DNA of 64,000 nucleotides from Piper betle (taxonomy: Eukaryota > Streptophyta > Magnoliopsida > Piperales > Piperaceae): assembly GCA_033002965.1 (NCBI GenBank), contig JAURVB010000001.1, positions 264,310-328,309 on the forward strand, in the 5' to 3' direction. The position numbers and the translations under genes were made by a program. How positions within the stretch are numbered: position 1 is the first letter of the stretch; every line of letters begins with the position of its first letter. Of the stretch, positions 54,834-64,000 are shown piece after piece. The notes under the pieces were generated by a model. That model saw nothing but the letters and a program-made list of their open reading frames with translations. It was not told the origin of the DNA and searched no databases.

Positions 54834-54917
54834 CATTCCTATCCAACACACTAGAGATTGGATTACCAGAGCAAGAGGCAAGAATATTTCCAATCTCTAG
54901 TGTGTTGGATAGGAATG
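54834..54917. repeat. Perfect 29-bp hairpin at the palindrome centre
   Basis: The arms 54834-54862 and 54889-54917 are exact reverse complements (key part CACTAGAGATTGGA / TCCAATCTCTAGTG) around a 26-base loop. A third partial copy of the arm, 'tcctatcaaacacactaaag', lies at 54789-54808, with its mirror at about 54945. Confidence 0.93.
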
Positions 54918-55069
54918 ATAGGGTTGGAACTTAAGAACACAACGCTACTGTGTTGGATAGGAATTATGGTGATAATGATTTACAAAGGAAAAGCATGATC
55001 ACCCTTCATATATATCAAACAGTTTAAACACGGGTTCTAAAGTTTTTAAGTTCTGATTATCTCTCTCTC

Positions 55070-55075
<6 letters not shown>

Positions 55076-55112
<37 letters not shown>

Positions 55113-55135
55113 TAGATAGATAGATTGATAGATAG
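55076..55135 (+). repeat. (TA)n followed by (GATA)n
   Basis: It lies in the right arm. The left arm has the mirrored TCTA/TATC and TATA tracts near 54620-54660. Confidence 0.85.
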
Positions 55136-55637
55136 AAAGTTAGTCATTCTCTCTAACGAATGAATGAATTCTTGGTTCATGATTGAACTCATTGCAAATA
55201 TATCAATAGAAGTTAGTCGACATTTTTTTGTTATCAGTTTTAGGGAGATGAGAAAGGTCTATACTGGCCCCTTAACAATTATTATGAGAAGAATTAGTCT
55301 GCTTGACCATTGATGATTGATCTTGACCACGAGTCTGTTGAACTGGTCTCTAGACCATCTACCACGGCCCTTGAGCGTTACAACGCGCACAAGGGGAGAG
55401 TCAATTCACTAAGGATATATGGGCGACTTATGGCAACCTCGTCGTAAAGTCAAGAATGGAAGCCATAATCCCGTTAGTCTGGAAGAAAATTTTGGCTTGT
55501 GCTACTATTCGTTAGAACAATTTTAGGGTTTTCTAAATAAATTATTTTTACTTTTTGTAATTATATTAAAATAGAAAAATAATTTACTTAAAAAGGCTAA
55601 AATTCATCGAATATTGCAAAAAGAAGCATGAGATAGG

Positions 55638-55807
55638 GGTAGTTCAGGAGAACAAACACCCAAGAATTCAAAATTGTGGAAGCCGTCGTGGAGAATCATG
55701 GAGAGTGGGTTCAGACGCATGCTTCAAATGTGTTCAAGCAGGACATCGAGAGTGAAACCTTCTTAATTTAAAATTTTGAGGATGAAATTTTTATAAATAG
55801 GGAAGAT
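55638..55807 (+). mobile_element. 3' end of a G5 internal region with polypurine tract
   Basis: Matches 60900-61060 before the other G5 LTR: 'ttcrgacgcatgcttc', 'aatgtgttcaa', 'gagagtgaarccttctt', 'tttgaggatgaaattttt'. The polypurine tract 'aaatagggaagat' (55795-55807) precedes the LTR. The rest of this internal region is missing to the left, where the palindrome begins. So the G5 LTR at 55808 has an internal 3' end on one side and a primer site on the other. Confidence 0.8.
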
Positions 55808-56649
55808 TGTGATGCCCATGATTTGAATTAGGGTTTTACAATCTAAACCAGTCGGTTCGACCATTATTGTCACTCGAGTTAAGTTTTAATTATGAGACGA
55901 CCATTCATTTCTCTTAAATAACCATTCGTTTTTCTCAAGGACCATTCATTTTTCTCGCTGCGCATTCGTTTTTCCCAATTTACTATTTGTTTTGCTCACC
56001 TGACCATTTGTTTTTCTCACCCTGATATTAGTTATATTTTTAGACTAGTAATATTCAACCCTGACGGGTTTTTATAATATATGTAGGTGATGGGTAGGAG
56101 TAGGGTGAGCCAGCCAGAAAGGTAGAGCAGTGATATCTCTTACACACATACATGTCTGATGATAAAATGTTAATATTTTGTTTATGTTGTCATTATATTA
56201 AGAATGATGTGATGTAAGGTATGACAATTGAATTCATATAATGTGAAAAGTAATTAGAATACACAGATGGGTCGGGAGCTAAGATTTAAAATGAATTATG
56301 CAGTAGATTAGAATTTTGTATGAATATCAATACGTAATATATTTACATATATATTTATACATGTTGATTTAACAGGGTGGACCTTAATTGCAGTTTAAAG
56401 GGCAATTTTGTCCATTCTATTTTCAGAATTTTTATCGACTTTATAGTACTTATTTTGTTTGGTAAACTAGTTGTCATGTCCTTCATGTAGTAGCATGTTA
56501 AGGTTCCGTGCATTCATCCATTCATAGCGATAATCATCTTCCATCTCGAGTCGCCGAGAGTAGATCCACAGGATTGTGTTAGCCGACCTAACTGGGACCA
56601 GTGACATTCCAGTTCAGTTTCGAGCATAAACCGAACTTGGGGTGTTATA
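55808..56649 (+). mobile_element. G5 LTR, left copy
   Basis: The 842-bp unit starts TGTGATGCCCATG and ends TTGGGGTGTTATA, followed by a degenerate primer site. Relative to the right copy (61061-62505) it lacks ~600 bp between 'caccctgatat' and 'tagttatatttttagac', so it has an internal deletion. A 22-bp minisatellite occupies 55899-56023. Its end region shares 'ttataatatatgtaggtgatg' with G3 LTRs. Confidence 0.85.
55899..56023 (+). repeat. 22-bp minisatellite in left G5 LTR
   Basis: About five to six units of 'gaccattcgtttttctcacc', with one to four changes per unit. Not self-complementary, unlike the arrays in G1, G1b and G2. Confidence 0.88.
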
Positions 56650-56653
56650 ATTT

Positions 56654-56665
56654 TTGTATCAGGGC
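56654..56665 (+). other. Degenerate tRNA-Met primer-binding site after G5 LTR
   Basis: TTGTATCAGGGC, ten of twelve bases matching TGGTATCAGAGC, four bases after the LTR end. Confidence 0.7.
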
Positions 56666-56839
56666 AAACTCTCGATCGTTTTAGTTAGAAGATATTTTTA
56701 TAAGTGATGTTTGTGGAAAGAATGCTCCATATCTAGCTGGCAGGTATATATTTTTGTCCTTGTTGTCTTGATTTGCAGATTTCTCACCAATAGGTAGTAT
56801 GAGAGTATTTTCAGGATTTGATAAGTGATTAAGGGTAAT

Positions 56840-56875
56840 CATGGTAAGAACTTGAGGTAGACGAGACAAGACTCA
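56840..56875 (+). pseudogene. G5 gag start, cut by N1
   Basis: ATGGTAAGAACTTGAGGTAG gives 'MVRT*GRRDKT'. Gypsy gag proteins of this group often begin MVRTRG, so the TGA would be a decayed CGA. The frame is interrupted after 12 codons by the N1 element; the likely continuation resumes at 60496. Confidence 0.55.
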
Positions 56876-57207
56876 TGTTAAGTGTTTAAAATATACAATG
56901 TTTACCCAGATTTTTTATATGATTTTGTACTTCCCGGGTATAAACATTATTAATTAAGTGATATTTTACTTTATTTTTTTAGTTAATTAATATTTTATTA
57001 GATATGCTTAATTTTAGTGTTTCAATGCAGAAAAATATAAATAAATTAAGCTTTGGAATTGAATGGTCATGAAACTTGGCCCCACCTAATGGCTACAATT
57101 TATGGTGTTCAATGGAGTCGAACAGTTGGAAACTTGAAGGGACATTATAATTAATTAGACTACGTCGATTTGTGAACACTCTCTTCGAATTCTTGTATCT
57201 CTACTTC

Positions 57208-57215
57208 TATATAAA
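57208..57215 (+). promoter_or_regulatory. TATA box of N1 left LTR
   Basis: TATATAAA followed by GGCGTGGTC; identical at 59680-59687 in the right LTR. The pyrimidine-rich 'catatctcaacttctggctt' ~35 bp downstream would be the transcription start region. Confidence 0.7.
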
Positions 57216-58036
57216 GGCGTGGTCATTTGTTGTTGATCATATCTCAACTTCTGGCTTAGCAGTGTAGTGAAAGAAAATATTTCTAATTTTTGTAATTTCT
57301 TTCTCTTTCATAATAAAAATTAGTTTCTTTTTTATAATGTTTTCTATTTTTATTATAGAGTAGTCTTTTATTTCATTCCAGAGAATACTGGAATTTAACA
57401 TGATTTAATTTAATTTAATTCAAACTCTTAGTCTTTTATTCAATTGGATTGTTTGAATTATCATGTTCTAAATGCTAAGAGGAGATTGATCACTTATTTT
57501 TTAGATCATGAGGTTTAATTAGATTTTGGGAAAATTAATTAGATTAGTCACTGATAATTCATCATATGACGAGTCTTTTGACTTATTTGTCGCTGTGGTC
57601 GGGAGATACACAATACCATATGTGATTGTAAGGCAAATCTTAATTTATTATTTTGTTGATTAATCAATTATCACCGGGGGATAGAAATTGATAGAAATTG
57701 AGGCAAAATAATAGAAGCATGAAGGAGTGTCATATAATTATCCTAGATCGACAATCTGAGAGAATAAAAGATAAGAGTAAGATATGATGAAGATTAAATT
57801 CATATTAAGGGAAATTCGACTCTAGAACAATATTTATCATTTTAACTTCTTCTTTTATTTAAAGTAATTATTTAGATTTAGTTAAGTCAATTATTTTGTT
57901 TTGCTCTTAATTTTATTTTCTTTAATTAATTTAAAGAAATTCATCTCTTTGTGGGAACGATACTGGACTATATCATTATATTACTTGTTTTGACCGTGTA
58001 TACTTGCATGATATTGAAAATATTCGAACAAATTTT

Positions 58037-58054
58037 TGGCGCCGTTGCCGGGGA
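58037..58054 (+). other. tRNA-Asp primer-binding site of N1
   Basis: TGGCGCCGTTGCCGGGGA, six bases after the LTR end. It is complementary to the 3' end of plant tRNA-Asp, the primer used by Athila/Tat-type gypsy elements and their non-autonomous relatives. Confidence 0.93.
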
Positions 58055-59338
58055 AATATATAGTGTAGTTCAATGTAAAAATTTTATTATGCAACAATAT
58101 ATTAGTCTCTTGGTTCAATGATAGACACATGTGAATTAGTCTTACTTTTCTTGAAAAAACTTGATTAATTGATATGAGGGATGAACTGAGTAAAATATTG
58201 CATTCGAGAGTTGGTTCTCTACCTTATATTATTTTCACAATCCTTTGGCTTAGATGATTTCAATGAATGTTTTGCAATAAGGATTGTACATGATGGTCAT
58301 GACTTTTAGAATTTGCCCTAGCGACTTTCGAGGCGAAATATTTGGCTTGCCATGTTGATGGAAAATGATATGGGCATTTCTTTTTGATGAGTCTAGGCTT
58401 TTCTTCAAGCCTACCTAATATGAATTATTCTCTGTACACAATTTCATGGCCTTTATTATACATATTTGTTTGATTACCCTTATTTTAGCCTTGTCCTTTT
58501 TATTGAAAATAAGTCTTGCTGCTTGAGTCCTAGCACCCTAGTGTTTTGATTCGTTCTAAATTCTAACAAGGATGAAACTTTGAGTAGTATAGGGGGAATG
58601 CATTGCGTGTTATAGAGTGGTGATTGAGTAGATAGTGTGGACTTTCCTGACACTTTGCTTTATAAAAAAAAAGAAAGAAAAAAGAAGAAGAAGAAATTGA
58701 AAAACAAAAAGATGAGGCAATGATCCTCCATCAGTAAACATAAAATGAAGCAATAGTCTTCCACTGGTTTGAAATAAAAGAAAAAAATAAAAAGCAGCAT
58801 GTAGTCAATGGAAAATCAAAGCAAAATTAGTTCTTATATTAGGTCAACTCGATACTACATTTAAAGAAGTTTGTGTCATATTGCTTGGGGATTTGTTGTA
58901 CATGTATGTCAGGATTTAGAACGGATTTTTAATTCTATGGTGCATATTAGCCTATGATTTTTCTATCTTGTTTATCCAATTTGTGGTCACTAGCCCCTGG
59001 CCCTGTTACAACCTATAAAGAACTATTGATTCCATTAAATTGGCATTGCCAACATTAGTGGAGATGGGAGCGTAAGGTAAACATATTTAAGCATGTGCTT
59101 GATTGTATTCTCTTGGTTGTAGATGAGAATGATAAGCCAATGGGCTATCACACACACACACACGCGGAGAGCTTTCTTTTGGATGCGATTGATGAAAAGG
59201 AATTTCTGATTTAATTGACATCTTGTTACCTTTGTATAGTTTGATTAAGAATCATATGAGAACATAATGGAGACTAAGTATTTTTGTGTAGTAAAATTTT
59301 CTTTGTTAAGATATTTTGCTTGGGACGTGCAAAAGTTT
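58055..59338 (+). mobile_element. N1 internal region, non-coding
   Basis: No coding frame. Contains a purine tract of AAAGAAG repeats (58664-58720), a nearby imperfect repeat ('caatgatcctccatcagt' and 'caatagtcttccactgg'), and a (CA)n at 59149-59163. Other sequence is AT-rich without recognisable domains. Confidence 0.8.
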
Positions 59339-59351
59339 AAGTGTGAGGGTG
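59339..59351 (+). other. Polypurine tract of N1
   Basis: 'aagtgtgagggtg' directly before the right LTR, a form typical of Athila/Tat-type elements. Confidence 0.85.
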
Positions 59352-59679
59352 TGTTAAGTGTTTAAAATATACAATATTTACCCAGGTTTTTTAATATGAT
59401 TTTGTACTTCCCGGGTATAAACATTATTAATTAAGTGATATTATACTTTATTTTTTAGTTAATTAATATTTTATTAGATATGCTTAATTTTAGTCTTTCA
59501 ATGTAGAAAAAGATAAATAAATTAAGCTTTAGAATTGAATGGTCATGACACTTGGCCCCCACCCAATGGCTACAATTTATGGTGTTCAATGGAATCGAAC
59601 AGTTGGAAACTTGAAGGGACATTATAATTAATTAAACTTCGTCGATTTGTGTCTCTTCGAATTCTTGTATCTCCACTTC

Positions 59680-59687
59680 TATATAAA
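59680..59687 (+). promoter_or_regulatory. TATA box of N1 right LTR
   Basis: TATATAAA followed by GGGGTGGCC; counterpart of 57208. Confidence 0.7.
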
Positions 59688-60495
59688 GGGGTGGCCATTT
59701 GTTGTTGATCATATCTCAACTTCTGGCTTAGCAGTTTAGTGAAAGAAAATATTTCTAATTTTTGTAATTTCTTTCTCTTTCATAATAAAAATTAGTTTCT
59801 TCTTTATAATGTTTTCTATTTTTATTATGGAGTAGTCTTTTATTTCGTTCTAGAGAAGAATAGAACTTAACATGATTTAATTGAATTTATTTTAAACTCT
59901 TACTCATTTATTCAATCGGATCGTTTGAATTATCATCTTCTAAATGCTAAGAATAGATTGATCGCCTATATCTTAGTTCATGAGGTTTAATTAAATTTCG
60001 GGAGAAATTAATTAGATTATTCATTGATAATTCATCATACGACGAGTCTTTTGACTTATTTGTCGTTGTGGTCGGGAGATACTCAACACCGTATGCGATT
60101 GTAAGGCAAATCTTAATGCATTATTTTGTTGATTAATCAATTATCACCGAGAGGTAGAAATTGGGGCAAAATAATAGAAGCATGAAGGAGCGGGAGCCAC
60201 CATGTCATATAATTATCCTAGATCGACAATCCGAGGGAATTAAAGACAAGAGGAAGATTTAATTGATGCTAAGGGAAATTTGACTCTAGAACAAGTTTTA
60301 TCATTTTTAACTTCTTCTTTTATTTAAAGTAATTATTTAGATTTAGTTAAGTCAATTATTTTGTTTTGCTCTTAATTTTATTTTCTTTAATTAATTTATG
60401 GAAGTTCATATCTCTGTGGGAACGATACTGGAATTTGTCATTATATTACTTGTTTCGACCGTGTATACTTGCATGATATTGAAAATATTCGAACA

Positions 60496-61048
60496 GCTCC
60501 ATTGCCTCTTTCTCTCAGACTAGGTAGCTCTACTCATGCTCACAGATTGACGGGATCTAATCAATCGAGAGCCACACCGCTTCCAGGAAATCCTAGTGAG
60601 CTAGGTTTGGTAAGCCGCCAGAAAGGGAGCCATCGTCCTAGAAGCCGTTGCAGCATTAGAAGCCATTAGACTGAAATAGAGGCTGCCATTACACCGTTGG
60701 TAGAGGTACAAATGCAGATTTGCCACTTTTGGAGATGTCTTGCGAGTCACAAACGACGCTAAGGGAATCTTGGCTACTAGACCTTGGAAACACTAAAAAT
60801 ACAGACAACACCCTGAACAATATCAGTCAGACCAAGGGACACAACAGAGGCATAGGATAGATGCCCCAGCCACAATGAAAGTTATTGATTCACAAGTTTA
60901 GAAGAATAGACACCCAACAAGTCAAAACTGTTGAAGTTGCCATGAAGAAATATGCAGAGTAGGTTCGGACGCATGCTTCGAATGTGTTCAACAAGGACAT
61001 TGAGAGTGAAGCCTTCTTAATTTAAAATTTCGAGGACGAAAATTTTAT
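60496..61048 (+). pseudogene. G5 internal remnant (gag N-terminus, then 3' end)
   Basis: Continues the gag frame broken at 56875 ('PLPLSLRLGSSTHAH', 'SNQSRATPLPGNPS' in the open frame 60469-60669, whose first codons are N1 sequence). Another ~200 bp of low-similarity sequence follow. At about 60900 it joins the conserved 3' end ('ggttcggacgcatgcttcg', 'aatttcgaggacgaaaa'). The whole pol is missing, so the G5 element is internally deleted. Confidence 0.6.
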
Positions 61049-61060
61049 AAGGAGGGAGAT
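61049..61060 (+). other. Polypurine tract before right G5 LTR
   Basis: AAGGAGGGAGAT directly before TGTAAAACCCG. Confidence 0.9.
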
Positions 61061-61147
61061 TGTAAAACCCGTGATTTGAATTAGTTTTTATCTGAACCTG
61101 TCGGTTCAACAATTATTTTCATTTGAGTTAAGTTTTAATTACGAGAC

Positions 61148-61340
61148 GACCATTAGTTTTTCTTAGAACATTCATTCATTATTCTCAACAACCATTCTGT
61201 TTTCTCGCCTGACCATTCGTTTTTCTCGCCTGATCATTCGTTTTTCTCACTTGACCATTCATTTTTCTCGTTCGACCATTTGTTTTTCTCAACTAACCAT
61301 TCGTTTTTCTCACCTGACCATATATTTTTCTCACATTGCC
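61148..61340 (+). repeat. 22-bp minisatellite in right G5 LTR
   Basis: About nine units of 'gaccattcgtttttctcacc' with scattered changes; the left LTR has five to six. Confidence 0.9.
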
Positions 61341-61538
61341 ATCTATATATTCCACACTTCTAACACTCTCACCATTCATCCTTCTCACGCAACTTCCTTC
61401 TTCTTTTTCTTTCTCTTCTCCCCCACAATCCTCACTCAAGCCAGCCACACCATCATCACCGTCACCACATGACTGATGATTAGGTACGGTGTAGGAGCTC
61501 ATCATTTAGGAGTTAAGACACAATCAGAGCTAGGATAG

Positions 61539-61784
61539 TTTAGGACTTGCCCTTGATTTATTGTTCTAGTTTATCGTGATTTAATTTTTGCAGATTGTAG
61601 GACGAGTTAAGTGGTGTTTTATTGTTCCTACTTAACTCGGGTCATCGCAGCAATAGATAAGTTTAGGACTTGCCCTTGATTTATTGTTCTATTCTATTGT
61701 GATTTAATTTTTGCAGATTGTAGGACGAGTTAAGTGGTGTTTTATTGTTCCTACTTAACTCGGGTCATCGCAGCAATAGATAAG
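61539..61784 (+). repeat. 123-bp tandem duplication in right G5 LTR
   Basis: 'tttaggacttgcccttgatt…cagcaatagataag' occurs at 61539-61661 and 61662-61784 with very few differences, so it is recent. Each copy holds 'acgagttaagtggtg' and 'cttaactcggg', the region shared with G3 at 14040-14090. Confidence 0.95.
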
Positions 61785-62505
61785 TTTAATTAAAGATGAT
61801 TTCAGTTCAGTAGATGCCCTTCAGAGATTTCATGAAAAAGTTTTCTTTCATATGAGAGTATGCTTTCATATCCAATTTTATGTTAGTTATATTTTTGGAC
61901 CAGTAATATTTATTACTAACGCGTTTTTATAATATATATGTAGGTGATGATCAGGAGTAGGATGAGCCAGTCAGGACGGAGGAGCAATGACGTCTCTTGT
62001 ACACACACATGTCAGAGGATAGAATGTTAATGTTTTGTTTATGTTGTCATTATATTAAGAATGATGTTACGTATGGTATGACAATTAAATTCATATGATG
62101 TGAAAAGTAATTAAAATGCACAGATGGGTTGAGAGATTTAGAATGAATTATGGAGAAGATTAGAATTTCGTGCGAATATCAATATGTGATATATTTATAT
62201 ATATTTATACATGTTGATTTGGCAGAGTGGACCTTAATTGCATTTTTAAGGGAAATTTTGTCCATTCGATTTTCAGAATTTTTATTGACTTTATTGTACT
62301 TATTTTGTTTGGTAAACTAGTTGTCATGTCATTTATGTAGTAGCATGTTAGGGTTCCGTGCATTCATCCATGCACAACGATAAACATCTTCCATCTTGAG
62401 ACACCGAGAGTAGATCCATAGGGTTGGGTTCAGGTTAGCCGACCTAACCGGAACTAGTGACATTCTGGTTCGATTTCGAGCATAAACCGGACCTGGGGTG
62501 TTATA

Positions 62506-62880
62506 ATTACACTGACATATTCTATAACTAATAACCCACCTAAACTACCCACAACACGTCTTATTGCATTATTCAGCTTTGAATTAATTTTACAATCTAA
62601 TTAAAATAAATAAAGAAGAATCTAGCTGCTTTGGATTAATTTTACAATCTAATTAAAATAAATAAAGAACAATCTAGCTTACTCTCATATATTCTAATAA
62701 CTCATCATGTTGCTGTCTTACTGATGTTATCATCATATACTTGGGCACACATGACTCTCATGGTTCATAACACAAGACCAGCCTTGGCTCGGCACGCGTG
62801 TTCTGAAATTGACCCAACTGAAAATAATGGTCAAACCGACCAGTTCAGACTATAAGCTTACTCGAATCACGTGGTTTAAA
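62506..62880 (-). mobile_element. G4 LTR fragment
   Basis: Matches the G4 LTR start on the minus strand (compare 51020-51350 and 20535-20846): 'attctataactaataaccc', 'tgctgtcttactgatgttat', 'ggctcggcacgcgtgttctg', ending 'cacgtggtttaaa'. The rest of this LTR is absent, so the G5 element or a deletion removed it. Confidence 0.75.
62576..62679 (+). repeat. 52-bp tandem duplication
   Basis: 'gctttgaattaattttacaa…aagaatctagct' at 62576-62627 is repeated at 62628-62679 with two differences. The other G4 LTRs have one copy. Confidence 0.93.
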
Positions 62881-62881
62881 A

Positions 62882-63260
62882 TCTTCAACCATGCAAGAGG
62901 TAAGTCTCACCAAATGTGCCTCTGAAACTTCCATTGCCTTGAATGATTTAACCATATTTGACGTCCATGCTTTAGCTTTTTTGGGTCAATAGTCCATTTA
63001 AATACCTTAGCTCCATTTTTGATAAACTTCTCAAGAGTATAAGGATTCCCATGATAATTATGAATACTCCTGGTGGTACCACAATAGCAATTGGAGGATT
63101 AGGAATAGGAACAACTAGTACTACTTGTGGATTAGGAGGATTAGCTGATTGTTGTCCACCTTGACCATTCTCTACATTTACCCCTTGATTTCCAGCTTGA
63201 TTAGCCAATACTTGGTTATTAGCATCGTGAGTGTGGCTTGAATACCTTGAGCCATTGCAT
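62882..63260 (-). pseudogene. Ty3/gypsy gag fragment
   Basis: The minus strand has an open frame 63208-62972 beginning MANQAGNQGVNVENGQGG with a Pro/Val-rich linker. In the next frame it reads 'GAKVFKWTIDPKK', then 'MVKSFKAMEVSEAH'-like residues in frame pieces. The order matches the start of the retrotransposon gag domain of plant gypsy elements (xGxxFxGTxDPxxAxxWxxxxExxFxxM). Frameshifts and stops break it. Upstream, toward 63300, a Gln-rich stretch with 'NANINAMAQG' fits the gag N-terminus. The G4 fragment at 62880 truncates it. Confidence 0.6.
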
Positions 63261-64000
63261 TGATATTTGCATTCATATTCTTAATCTCTCCCTGCTGAAC
63301 CGGAATTTGAGCTTTTAGCTAAGCATTTTGTTGCTGCATCTTCTCTTTGAGTTGTTGATTGGTAATTCTATTCCAAGCTATCTAGATACAACAACAAGAT
63401 GAGTAACAATTCTAGGAGAATTTGTTACTCCACCTATTAGTCTATTTTTAATGGATGGGGTACATGTTGGATATTTCAACAAAGTGAACTTATTAAATGT
63501 ATACATGTGGAAATTGATTGACCGATCTCTGATAACAGCTTTGTAATGGGCACCCCATTTCATATTAAAAATAATCCAAGGGCCGTATCATTACTTAAAT
63601 AATAAATAAATAATAGGGGTGCATCACGATTACAAGCTGAAAAAAATTTACGTCGATCTTTGTCAATGTCCACAATATATACTAATAACAAGTTTATCAA
63701 TATAATAATATATCTATGTCCACAAACCAAATCAGTAAAAGAAAGTATACTACATGTAGTAAGTTCAACTAATAATGCAAATGATAGTAAATAAAACTCT
63801 AAGTGCTAATTCCTCTAGGACATTGGTAAACTTGAATTTCCACAACCTGCAAACAATATACACCGTTTGCTCAATACTAAAATAAGTGCTGAGTCTACTA
63901 CTTACATCTGTACTAACAAATAATAAAAAATATAGTTAATCACAAATAAATCTCAACATAAAATAATTGACTTAAAATACCAATAACATAACCACATCTT
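63261..64000 (-). other. Upstream of the gag fragment; no gene recognised
   Basis: AT-rich. A 61-codon minus-strand frame (63563-63378, starting MKWGAHYKAVIRD) lies upstream of the gag fragment; I do not recognise it. A possible splice acceptor 'tgtttgcag' on the minus strand is near 63845. It may be the leader of the same gypsy element or unrelated sequence. Confidence 0.3.

Larger units (their letters stand above)
53974..55637. mobile_element. 1.66-kb palindromic (foldback-type) element
   Basis: The left arm reads inward from CCTATCCCATGCTTC; the right arm, in reverse complement, reads CCTATCTCATGCTTC. The arms stay complementary across most of their length: 'ggccaaaattttctt', 'ctttacgacga', 'gttgtaacgc', 'gaccaytgatgattgat', 'gttaaggggcc', 'gttatcag', and the inner 'gtttaaactgtttgatata'. 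The centre is the hairpin at 54834-54917. The left arm contains a ~138-bp tandem duplication that the right arm lacks. There is no transposase frame. Long inverted repeats with a small centre fit a foldback or long-TIR MITE-like DNA transposon (Mutator-like is possible), but the TSD is not readable. Open frames at 54215-54675 are incidental. Confidence 0.82.
56876..60495 (+). mobile_element. N1, complete non-autonomous LTR retrotransposon
   Basis: Two direct repeats, 56876-58030 (1155 bp) and 59352-60495 (1144 bp), both start TGTTAAGTGTTTAAAATATAC and end GAAAATATTCGAACA. By eye they differ at roughly 4-5% of sites in the first 250 bp. The left LTR is followed by a tRNA-Asp type primer site; the right is preceded by 'aagtgtgagggtg'. 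The 1.3-kb internal region has no gag or pol frame, so the element must have used proteins of another element. Primer site and polypurine tract are of the Athila/Tat type, so such an element is the likely helper. Flanks ACTCA (56871-56875) and GCTCC (60496-60500) agree at three of five bases. It interrupts the G5 gag. Confidence 0.93.
61061..62505 (+). mobile_element. G5 LTR, right copy
   Basis: The 1445-bp unit starts TGTAAAACCCGTG and ends CTGGGGTGTTATA. It carries the 22-bp minisatellite, a 123-bp tandem duplication, and 'ttggaccagtaatatttatt' and 'atatatatgtaggtgatg' blocks shared with G3. Beyond it lies G4 sequence, not a primer site, so it is a 3' LTR. The open frame at 61251-61472 is minisatellite. 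Confidence 0.9.

Noticed and set aside
61251..61472. 73-codon open frame with HFSRSTI-type repeats
   Set aside because: Translation of the 22-bp G5 minisatellite and adjoining pyrimidine-rich LTR sequence.

Overview
This window looks like retrotransposon-packed heterochromatin of a flowering plant with a large, repeat-rich genome. I find no intact host gene, no tRNA or rRNA gene and no bacterial-type operon. Nearly everything recognisable is LTR retrotransposon: long LTRs (0.8-4 kb, starting TG and mostly ending in the sequence TTACA) with 5-bp target-site duplications (TSDs), plus one decayed Ty1/Copia element, one decayed Ty3/gypsy chromovirus (Tekay/Del-like, with a C-terminal chromodomain), a small non-autonomous element with a tRNA-Asp primer site, and a 1.66-kb palindromic DNA element. 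LTR families are named here by me: G1 and its relative G1b (2.3-2.7 kb), G2 (about 4 kb), G3 (about 2.7-2.9 kb), G4 (about 2.8-3.0 kb), G5 (0.8-1.45 kb) and N1 (1.15 kb).

Region 1-46.3 kb (continuing to about 51.7 kb) is one old Copia element on the minus strand, blown apart by insertions. From its 5' side: leader (44903-46301), gag start (15032-15240), gag middle (12813-13267), zinc knuckle and protease (9500-10103), integrase (8590-9480), reverse transcriptase (7256-8300), RNase H (4555-4910) and the pol C-terminus with stop codon (432-567). The pieces are separated by solo LTRs: G2 at 573-4549, G1 at 4916-7250 (TSD ATAAC), G1 at 10109-12807 (TSD ATATG), G3 at 13273-15026 (TSD GGATT), and a stack at 15349-44897 (TSD AATCT).

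That stack is a nest. A plus-strand G3 LTR is split by a minus-strand G4 LTR (15520-20846, itself split by a G1b LTR), by a second G1b LTR (23222-24440) and by a minus-strand G3 LTR (24500-44617, TSD ATATA). The minus-strand G3 LTR is split in turn by a 17.4-kb G2 composite (25414-42841, TSD TCGGA/TTGGA). Inside the composite lie a G2 LTR, a short internal stretch, a G1 LTR with its own primer-binding site, the chromovirus gag-pol, a polypurine tract, a second G2 LTR, a second G2 leader and a truncated third G2 LTR. The 5' LTR of the gag-pol unit therefore belongs to another family than its 3' LTR.

Region 46.3-64 kb holds another G3 LTR (46302-51707, TSD AGTAC/AGCAC) split by a G4 LTR, a gene-free stretch with a possible DNA transposon, the 1.66-kb palindrome (53974-55637), and a G5 element (55808-62505) whose gag start is interrupted by the non-autonomous N1 element (56876-60495). 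A G4 fragment and a minus-strand gypsy gag fragment close the window.

The recurring oddities are tandem minisatellites inside the LTRs, whose unit in G1, G1b and G2 is a short self-complementary hairpin; a GC-rich module carried in opposite orientations by different LTR families; and premature stops in the chromovirus that are almost all CAG-to-TAG or CGA-to-TGA, as expected from decay of methylated cytosines. All family assignments come from reading motifs and comparing repeats within the window by eye; no database was searched.
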